From assembly GCF_000517545.1 (NCBI RefSeq), contig NZ_BAIV01000029.1, positions 1 through 64,000 on the forward strand: DNA of 64,000 bases, written 5' to 3'. The notes below the pieces were generated by a model, which was given only the letters and a program-made list of their open reading frames with translations, was not told the origin of the DNA and ran no database searches. Positions 58,083 to 64,000 of this stretch are shown here, piece after piece. Made by a program: the position numbers and the translations under genes. This DNA is from Bacteroides reticulotermitis JCM 10512 (GTDB lineage Bacteria; Bacteroidota; Bacteroidia; Bacteroidales; Bacteroidaceae). Position 1 is the first letter of the stretch, and every line of letters starts with the position of its first letter.

Positions 58083-58090
58083 CAAAGATA
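58083..58090 (-). promoter_or_regulatory. -7 promoter box of riboswitch B
   Basis: CAAAGATA reads TATCTTTG on the minus strand, just upstream of riboswitch B. Confidence 0.65.
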
Positions 58091-58340
58091 GTTATATTTC
58101 TGTATATTGTGTTTTTATTAACAATTTATTTAAGCGGATTGCCGAAAAAAGAGGTGTGGACTGTCTTGCGGCGGGGATAAGTTTCGGCTTGATAATTAGT
58201 GTGTTGCCAATGGTTTGCTATGCCGGGCTGACTTGCGGATGCGGTTGCTTCTGATAACTGTCGGCACGCCTTGTAAGGATTCGTTAGTTGGCTGAGGAAG
58301 GGGTGGCTTGATTATCGTCTTGTTGAAAAGGAGCTGTTCC
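58091..58340. other. Intergenic spacer upstream of riboswitch B
   Basis: About 250 bases with no credible ORF, RNA or promoter beyond the box at 58083. The repeat array begins at its right end. Confidence 0.4.
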
Positions 58341-58440
58341 TTTGCCCCGGGCAAATACCAAAATGCCCTGGGCAAACGGATCATTTACCCAGGGCAAAAG
58401 TTGTTGTTCCCCTGGGCAAAGCAAACGTATGCCTCGGGTG
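58341..58440. repeat. Array of five 21-22-bp-phased palindromic repeats
   Basis: Degenerate copies of TTTGCCC-N-GGGCAAA have centres at 58348, 58369, 58391, 58413 and 58435 (steps 21, 22, 22, 22). The first copy is a perfect 15-base palindrome and the last is the most degraded. The array lies just past the stop of the DUF4465 gene and 250 bases before riboswitch B's promoter. Confidence 0.85.
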
Positions 58441-58475
58441 ATTCTTAGTATGCTTCTTTCAAGCTCTTACCTATG

Positions 58476-59494
58476 TTACTGCATTACAGCAATATCGTCT
58501 ACGCAGAAGTAAGTCGGTGTGTTGACACCGTACTCTCCTTTGTCAGAACCGTCCATGGTGAAGCTCAGTTTGTGCACTTTGCCCAGCGAGCTCAGGTCTA
58601 CCCGTTTCCATTGGTTAACGATACCGCCGGCATTCTGTGTGCGGAAGTCTGCCAAGAAGAATTCTACCGTTCCCGTAGACTTGCCGGCTGCACTGAATCC
58701 TTCAACGACGAGTTTGAACCAATCTTTGGCATCGTAGGAGAGTTTCTTAGCGTAGTTGTTGCCGTTAGTCATCGTTAGAGCCGCATACGTACTGTTGGTA
58801 AAGTAGGCGTGGTCGATTATATGTTCGGCATTTGCAGTTTGGAAGTTCATCGTAGGCGCGTCGTTATAGCTGCTGACATAGCTTACGGCAAAAGTCTTAG
58901 ACTTATTGTTACCTCCGTTTTTCTGATTGTTATCTCCGAAGAATACGCTGCATTGATTGGTATAATCTTCTTTCGTCAAGTCATTCCACTGAGAAATGGC
59001 TATACCTCCTGAATAGAAAGCGGTTGCATCTGTATTGAAGAATAAATCGGACGAACTGTCGTGGTAACCGGTATATCTCTCCGGATTTGTACCGGTATAG
59101 GTCGAAGCCAGATTTTCTCCTTCTGCTGTTGGTCCGGCAAGATACTTGGCATTTACATCTTCAAATGTGACGAGGTAGAACGCTTTTACTTTCAACGAAG
59201 CCTTTGCTGATCCGGCAAGTATATCGATTGAACACTGCTGGCCAAACTGCTACTTACCAGGGAAGGTGCTGTAACGATCAACTTATCATTCTTGATTTTG
59301 GCTTCCCATCCGTTGGGTGTGTTGAAGGAAGTAGACGTAACTTCGCTCAAAACAACCGGGAACTCGCGGGTTTCTCCATAAACAAACTCTTCTACATCAT
59401 TGGCCGTGAGCTGGATCGATGGGTTTAAATCGTCATCCGATGAACAGGATACAAATAGGCAGGTTAAAACTAAAAGGAATAATGACTTCTTCAT
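58476..59494 (-). CDS. DUF4465 lipoprotein under riboswitch C, BtuH-like candidate (one frameshift)
   Basis: A 339-residue surface lipoprotein. MKKSLFLLVLTCLFVSC (Cys at 17, followed by SSDDD) starts at 59494. An N-terminal beta domain of about 90 residues is followed by a DUF4465-type jelly-roll domain. That domain has FAVSYVSSYN, AYFTNSTYAALTM, WFKLVVEGF and the C-terminal FCVDDIAV, which is diagnostic. The frame breaks at about 59230: one A missing (restores SVQIDILAGSAKASLKVKAFYL) closes it. Surface B12-binding lipoproteins called BtuH have been described from Bacteroides B12 loci. I believe this is of that group, but I cannot verify the family assignment here. It is monocistronic and expected to be B12-repressed. 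Confidence 0.8.
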
Positions 59495-59659
59495 ACGCTT
59501 ATTATTAATGTTAAACATAAAATCCATTTTATGTATCGGAGCGTATGTCTGATCAGATAAGTTGGTAGCCGGCGACTTCTTTGTCAGTGCTAATTCTTGC
59601 AAAAGCGTTTAAAGCAGTCTTCGGTACTCTCATATCTTGTAAGAGTGACTCCGATTGCC

Positions 59660-59845
59660 AAGGCAGGTTTTCTGACTCATTCCGGTTTTACGCCTTCCCA
59701 ACCCTAAACGGTCAGTGGCTATTGGTAAAACTGTTTTGTTCGTTTCCGAACAGGAATTTACAGCAGCAAGAACTGTTGCCGGATTACACGGCATTCCCTT
59801 TTCATCTCTTTCCGCCGGATCATCAGACGGAAAGAAACACCTTCA
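59660..59845 (-). promoter_or_regulatory. Cobalamin riboswitch C
   Basis: On the minus strand: AAAAGGGAATGCCGTGTAAT, CCGGCAACAGTTCTTGCTGCTG, an insertion hairpin (CGAAC...GTTCG), GCCACTGACC, GGGAAGGCGT and GTCAGAAAACCTGCC. The last motif differs from the other copies by one base (A for G). It lies 166 bases upstream of the DUF4465 gene. Confidence 0.9.
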
Positions 59846-59850
59846 CGCTG

Positions 59851-59858
59851 CAAAAATA
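59851..59858 (-). promoter_or_regulatory. -7 promoter box of riboswitch C
   Basis: CAAAAATA reads TATTTTTG on the minus strand, immediately upstream of riboswitch C. Confidence 0.6.
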
Positions 59859-60054
59859 GTCTTTATTAGTAAAGGACCATGTAGTTTTTCAAAAAGATTC
59901 TTCTTTTTCCTTCAAATTAGTAAAAAGACGCTTGCAGCGCTCGAGAGTATCTGTGTTGCTCTATCTGTGTGCAGAGAATCGGTTTGCACCCTCAGACGGA
60001 TACCGGATTTTGTCTTTCATTTTACAATTTGTTTTTGTTTTCATTTGCTTATCG

Positions 60055-60062
60055 TATCTTTG
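60055..60062 (+). promoter_or_regulatory. -7 promoter box of riboswitch D
   Basis: TATCTTTG, with a TTTG at 60034-60037 as a possible -33 element (17-base spacer), immediately upstream of riboswitch D. Divergent from the riboswitch C promoter, about 200 bases apart. Confidence 0.65.
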
Positions 60063-60069
60063 CCCCAGA

Positions 60070-60255
60070 AATTTTGGTGTCACTCTTCCGATTCTACGGT
60101 AAGAGTGGTGAAAAGGGAATCAGGTGTAAGTCCTGAACAGACCCGCTGCTGTAAGCTCCGCCAAAAGTTTTCCCGCAAGACTCAAATCCACTGTCTCGCT
60201 TTAGAGAGATGGGAAGGGCGTTGGGAAGATGGAGTAAGTCAGAAGACCTGCCAGA
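60070..60255 (+). promoter_or_regulatory. Cobalamin riboswitch D
   Basis: TTTTGGTGTC start, AAAAGGGAATCAGGTGTAAG, CCTGAACAGACCCGCTGCTG, TCCACTGTCTCG, GGGAAGGGCG and GTCAGAAGACCTGCC in the standard order on the plus strand. About 308 bases separate its end from the ATG at 60563, a longer expression-platform region than in the other three. Confidence 0.92.
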
Positions 60256-60562
60256 ATTGAATTTCTGAAACTTTCTGGGATTGAAGTTTGGAATGTGCAG
60301 TTTTATCTATCATCCGAGTACCTTGTTGTACAATAGGCGGAATATGCAGCGTTTGCCTGCGTAATACGCTGTGCTTGCCGTTCTTTGAAAGAGAACAGAC
60401 TGCCCTTTTCCTTATATACGCATCTCCGGAGGTTGGCTTTTGAAAAAACAGATACGCTGTTGAACGTTGAAGTCCGAAGCGAGCAAGAGAATGCCTGCCC
60501 AAAGGTTGAAGCCGTTCAGGCGTTAACAAGTCATATCTTTAATATATTAATTGAAACTAGAA
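60256..60562 (+). other. Long leader between riboswitch D and the propeller gene
   Basis: 307 bases with no ORF that has a start, ribosome site and similarity. I see no convincing terminator hairpin with a T-run. The segment may act in riboswitch-dependent translation control. Confidence 0.4.
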
Positions 60563-61972
60563 ATGAAAAAGTATTTTTTACCCGCAATTGTAGCCTTGAG
60601 TCTGGGTTTTGTGTCTTGTACGGATGACGAACCGGAAGATCCGCAAATAAAACAATATGAAGATTCGCAACCATCGGCTGTCAAAGCAGCTAAAGGTTTT
60701 TATGTAGCCAATGAAGACTGGTTTGGTCATGACAACGGTACGGTGAACTATTTTAAAGTAAATGGAACCGGCTATGACGTGGTGTACCGTGCTTATCGCG
60801 CAGCCAATGAAGGTGAGACGCTGGGCGTGACCACAGAGTTTGGCACCACCTGGGGATCGTATGTCTACCTATTGTCCAAACAAGGAAACCGCTTGGTAGT
60901 GGCCGATGCGAATACACTGAAAAAGAAAGCCGTATTTACCGACATCGGAGGCGACGGGCGTGCGTTTGTCGGAGTAGACGATCAAGTAGGATATGTAAGC
61001 CACAGTGCAGGTGTTCGCCGGTTTGATATTGCGAATCTGCAACTGGGAGATCCCGTAGAAGGTGTTACCGGTCAGGTGGGTACTATGTGCTATGCCGAAG
61101 GCCGGTTGTTTGCGTTGACACAGAAGAAGGTTTATGTGATCGATGTAGCGACCAACAAGATCGAACAAGCGATGACCGGGACATTCAATGCCTTAACCAG
61201 AAGTAAGGACGGAATCGTGTGGGTTGCCACATCTACCGACTTCCTGAAAATAAACCCGCGGACCTTGGAAGAGCAAAGGATGGCATACCCGGAGGGAATC
61301 AAAATTGGTGGTTCTTGGAGTGCATGGAATGCAGGCAGTTTGTGTGCCTCTACCCAAGAGAACGTACTTTATTGGGGACATGGCAAAAGTACATGGAGCA
61401 TCACAGCCATTGCACAATACAACATCGATACCCAAGCATTCAACTCTTCATTCTATACGTTGGGGAAGAACGAGGACAAACAATTGTCTCTCTACGCTGC
61501 CGGTATACGTGTTGATCCGCTAACCGATCGTGTGGTCGCCACCGTTACCCGGGGATATGAGAACTTCAACTGGGTGTATCTGATTGCTCCGAATGGAACG
61601 CTGGAGAAAGAAATTGTAGTGAATGGCGGTCAGAATTCCGAAGCGGACGGATACTATTGGTTTCCTGCGGTACCTTTCTTCGAAGATGCCAACAAACCGG
61701 AAATCTTAACGAATCAGATCCTGCTGGCTTCGAATGAAACTCAAACAATCGACCTGACCGAGAAGATGATAGATGCCGATAATACAGCGCTTTCCATCAT
61801 CCGTGAGGTAGAGTTTGCCGACAATGATTTGGTTACTTCTTCCCTCAAAGACAACGTTCTGACCGTTACATCTAAAGGAGGTATAGGTAGCACGACATGT
61901 AAGTTTATCGCCATTTCAAACGGAGAAAAGGTAGAGAAGACCGTGCGTGTTGATGTCGTTTTGAAGAAATAA
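60563..61972 (+). CDS. Third DUF5074-type propeller lipoprotein under riboswitch D
   Basis: A 469-residue lipoprotein (MKKYFLPAIVALSLGFVSC, Cys at about residue 19). After an acidic linker it has a BtuG-like propeller (about 50-370) with blades such as VYLLSKQGNRLVVADANTLK, KVYVIDVATNKIEQAM and RVDPLTDRVVATVT. An added C-terminal Ig-like domain of about 85 residues (LLASNETQTIDLTEKMIDAD) is absent from the btuG product. I chose the ATG at 60563 over one 12 bases earlier, since it gives the standard signal. Riboswitch control implies a corrinoid role, perhaps capture of particular analogues; this is an inference. Confidence 0.82.
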   Translation: MKKYFLPAIVALSLGFVSCTDDEPEDPQIKQYEDSQPSAVKAAKGFYVANEDWFGHDNGTVNYFKVNGTGYDVVYRAYRAANEGETLGVTTEFGTTWGSYVYLLSKQGNRLVVADANTLKKKAVFTDIGGDGRAFVGVDDQVGYVSHSAGVRRFDIANLQLGDPVEGVTGQVGTMCYAEGRLFALTQKKVYVIDVATNKIEQAMTGTFNALTRSKDGIVWVATSTDFLKINPRTLEEQRMAYPEGIKIGGSWSAWNAGSLCASTQENVLYWGHGKSTWSITAIAQYNIDTQAFNSSFYTLGKNEDKQLSLYAAGIRVDPLTDRVVATVTRGYENFNWVYLIAPNGTLEKEIVVNGGQNSEADGYYWFPAVPFFEDANKPEILTNQILLASNETQTIDLTEKMIDADNTALSIIREVEFADNDLVTSSLKDNVLTVTSKGGIGSTTCKFIAISNGEKVEKTVRVDVVLKK

Positions 61973-62011
61973 AATTAGGCGGGGTGCGTTGCTATTTTTA
62001 GAAATAATTCG

Positions 62012-62019
62012 TATGTTTG
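62012..62019 (+). promoter_or_regulatory. Bacteroidota -7 promoter box
   Basis: TATGTTTG, 31 bases before the cytidylate-kinase-like ATG at 62050. Confidence 0.5.
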
Positions 62020-62049
62020 CTAGACGAATACTAAAACAAGCGAAGTACT

Positions 62050-62685
62050 ATGAATGAGAAATATGTCATAAACATTGGTCGCCAGCTTGGTAGCGGTGGA
62101 AAAGACATCGGTGAAAAGCTGGCCGCCCGTCTGGGAATCGGTTTCTACGATAAAGAACTGATTAATTTAGCTTCCGAAGAGAGCGGGTTGTGTAAGGAAC
62201 TTTTTGAGAAAGCGGATGAGAAAGCTTCACAGAGTCTGATCGGCGGCGTGTTCGGTATGCGTTTCCCTTTTGTTAGCGAAGGCGTAATGCCCAGTCTGAA
62301 CTGCCTGAGCAACGACGCGCTTTTCAAGATTCAGAGTGACGTGATCCGGCAGTTGGCAGCCGAGAAATCCTGCCTGTTTGTTGGCCGTTGTGCCGACTAC
62401 ATCCTGCGAGAACATCCCCGTTGCGCGAACATATTTATCTCCGCTTCGAAGGAAGATCGTATCCAACGACTTTGCCGGATGCACCAGATACATGAAGATG
62501 CTGCTGAGGCCATGCTCGAAAAGGCTGATAAGAAGCGTGCGGAATACTATAATTACTATAGCTTTAAGACCTGGGGAGCAGCGGGAACGTATCACCTGTG
62601 TATCGATTCCTCTACGTTGGGTATCGACGAAACGGTGGAGTTTATCGAAGAGTACGTGGTCAAGAAACTGAAACTCGAACGCTGA
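62050..62685 (+). CDS. Cytidylate kinase-like family protein
   Basis: A 211-residue P-loop kinase-like protein (Cytidylate_kin2 type). The N-terminal phosphate-binding loop GRQLGSGGKDIGEKLA at residues 10-25 is followed by GIGFYDKELI, typical of this group. CLFVGRCADYILREHP near 115 and a basic lid region (RIQRLCRM) are consistent with nucleotide phosphorylation. It differs from housekeeping CMP kinase, and its substrate is uncertain. It lies between B12-region genes but has its own promoter and no riboswitch. Being inside the locus does not establish a B12 function. Confidence 0.85.
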   Translation: MNEKYVINIGRQLGSGGKDIGEKLAARLGIGFYDKELINLASEESGLCKELFEKADEKASQSLIGGVFGMRFPFVSEGVMPSLNCLSNDALFKIQSDVIRQLAAEKSCLFVGRCADYILREHPRCANIFISASKEDRIQRLCRMHQIHEDAAEAMLEKADKKRAEYYNYYSFKTWGAAGTYHLCIDSSTLGIDETVEFIEEYVVKKLKLER

Positions 62686-62933
62686 AAATCCGGATTTCTC
62701 CCGGTTACAGTTTCCTGAAAATTAGGTTTATGTCACACCTATACCTCGTAAGAGGTCGGAAGATGACCCGCTAAACAAGTAATGTTACGGTCGGAAACAA
62801 TTCATGTTTTCAGTCAAAAGTCTTATTGTTTTCAGACCGATTGAATGAAGTCAGCCGGAACGCTAATCCCCAATAGACTGAAATTCGACTCAGTAGAAAA
62901 CCGTTTATTGACTATATCCTATATAAAGAACTG
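62686..62933. other. Intergenic gap, nothing recognised
   Basis: No credible ORF on either strand and no riboswitch motifs (no AGGGAA, CTGCTG or GGGAAGG blocks in order). Only the terminator at its right end is interpretable. Confidence 0.4.
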
Positions 62934-62971
62934 TCCCCTTATCTAGTATCGAGGTACTAAATAAGGGGACT
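62934..62971. terminator. Convergent terminator
   Basis: GTCCCCTTAT/ATAAGGGGAC arms plus an inner AGTA/TACT stem, then TATTTCTTTT, between the cytidylate-kinase-like gene and the right-edge transporter. Confidence 0.8.
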
Positions 62972-63037
62972 ATTTCTTTTCCGTCCTGTGGATCAGTGCC
63001 ACAGTATCGGTTATTGCTTATCTGAGAGGTAGGCGCG

Positions 63038-64000
63038 CTACATCATCAAGAGTAAAATCATCTGTCCCGACAGAATACGAAGGAACATCGACAGCGGATA
63101 AACCGTAGAGTATCCTACCGACGGAGCATCCAACGCAGTTGCCTGATTGGCGTAGGCCAATGCCGGAGGGTCGGTGTTACTACCGGCTATCAATCCCATC
63201 AGCGTGAAGTAATTCACTTTGAAGTACAACCGGGCAATGGCCCCAATGATAAGTAAAGGGATTATCGTAATCAGGAATCCGGTTCCTACATAAAGGAGCC
63301 CGTCGCCTTCAACCACTGTCTGCACAAAGTTAGCACCGGCTTCAATACCCACGCTGGCCAAGAAGAGTACGATACCTATTTCACGAAGCATCAGGTTGGC
63401 ACTCATCGTGGTGTAAGTCACCAAACGGAATTTATGTCCGAATCGTCCGATCAGAATGGCTACTACCAACGGTCCACCGGCTAATCCCAGTTTGACCGGA
63501 GTCGGTATGCCGGGGAAAGCGATCGGTAGGCTTCCCAGTAGAATACCGAGGAAAATACCGACGAAGATGGTTACGATATTTGGGGTGTCCAAACGCTTCA
63601 ACTGGTTGCCTAGCGCACCGGCTACACGTTCCACAGCATCTTCCTGACCTACCACCATTACACGGTCACCCACTTGGAGCACCAGGTTGGGGTCGGCGAA
63701 CAGGTCCATACCCGAACGATTGACACGGGTCACGTTGACACCGTACATACTGCGGAAATGCATCACACCGAGTGTTTTACCGTTGACTTCCGGCTTGGTA
63801 ACCAGGATACGGCGAGATACCATCGGAAGGTCTTGTTTCTCCCAGTCGAGTACGATCTCTTTACCGATAAAAGCCGAAACAGCAGCCGCGTCATCTGCCG
63901 AGCAAACAACGAATATCTGGTCGCCCGAATTGAAAACAGTATCGTGGCTGGGAATAGTCACATGTCCGTCGTGACGCAAACGTGAGCAGACAAACTGACG
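63038..64000 (-). CDS. Second YidE/AspT-type transporter, 5'-partial at window edge
   Basis: The frame is open through the right edge, so about 240 N-terminal residues lie outside. Visible are an RCK_C/TrkA-C domain (RRILVTKPEVNGKTLGVMHF, VLQVGDRVMVVG) and the second membrane half with FPGIPTPVKLGLAGGPL, TTMSANLMLREIGIVLFLA and GSNTDPPALAYA. It is clearly a paralogue of the riboswitch-controlled transporter at 44824-46509, with long identical stretches in the same order. The 5' leader is not in the window, so whether a cobalamin riboswitch also controls it cannot be seen. The two copies bracket the B12 uptake genes. Confidence 0.85.
   Translation of the reverse strand, partial: RQFVCSRLRHDGHVTIPSHDTVFNSGDQIFVVCSADDAAAVSAFIGKEIVLDWEKQDLPMVSRRILVTKPEVNGKTLGVMHFRSMYGVNVTRVNRSGMDLFADPNLVLQVGDRVMVVGQEDAVERVAGALGNQLKRLDTPNIVTIFVGIFLGILLGSLPIAFPGIPTPVKLGLAGGPLVVAILIGRFGHKFRLVTYTTMSANLMLREIGIVLFLASVGIEAGANFVQTVVEGDGLLYVGTGFLITIIPLLIIGAIARLYFKVNYFTLMGLIAGSNTDPPALAYANQATALDAPSVGYSTVYPLSMFLRILSGQMILLLMM

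Overview
The window looks like a chromosome segment of a Bacteroides-type gut bacterium. The evidence is the repeated Bacteroidota promoter -7 box (TAnnTTTG) upstream of most transcription units, many lipoproteins with an SCxxDD-type Cys box, DUF4248/HU proteins, DUF5074 propellers, class II NrdJ, AsnA, and a TonB-dependent corrinoid uptake system. No rRNA, CRISPR array, intact transposase or plasmid/phage module was seen. One tRNA gene (Arg, anticodon CCG) is present.

Layout. 0-2.3 kb: 3' part of a cell-surface FISUMP-like protein, then a non-coding gap. 2.3-29.3 kb: ordinary housekeeping genes (acyl-CoA ligase, mtaB, LpxL-like acyltransferase, glycosyltransferases, mgsA, folB, malQ, B12-dependent nrdJ, dnaA, MCE protein, amidase, phosphatase, NamZ-like protein, LptD-like protein, ung, asnA). 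29.4-32.2 kb: tRNA-Arg followed by an AT-rich stretch with a regulator remnant and small orphan lipoproteins. 32.2-40.1 kb: HAD phosphatase, lipoproteins, the lysS-gpsA-pgi operon, a MATE pump. 40.1-41.9 kb: DUF4248 and two HU-family proteins. 41.9-64 kb: a region dominated by vitamin B12.

The B12 region holds cobO, DUF2284, a MetE-like protein, an Lrp regulator, a YidE/AspT-type transporter, the btuD-btuC-btuF-btuB-btuG operon, further surface lipoproteins (a second DUF5074 propeller, an LRR/L-domain-like protein, a PKD protein), a DUF4465 lipoprotein, a third DUF5074 propeller, a cytidylate-kinase-like protein and a second YidE/AspT-type transporter cut by the right edge. Four cobalamin riboswitches lie within about 14 kb, each just downstream of a TAnnTTTG box. 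They precede the first YidE-like transporter, the PKD-led surface/uptake operon, the DUF4465 gene and the third propeller. The inferred scheme is capture of corrinoid by surface lipoproteins, passage through BtuB, periplasmic hand-over to BtuF, import by BtuCD, adenosylation by CobO, and use by NrdJ and other enzymes.

Sequence quality matters for interpretation. At least 18 apparent indels, nearly all loss of one base in a short homopolymer, break otherwise conserved genes including essential ones (dnaA, pgi). In each case restoring the base rejoins the family sequence and makes the gene length divisible by three, so I annotate these as single genes with probable sequencing/assembly errors. 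Two arrays of degenerate palindromes spaced exactly 21-22 bp (41.8 kb and 58.4 kb) are the most unusual non-coding structures.
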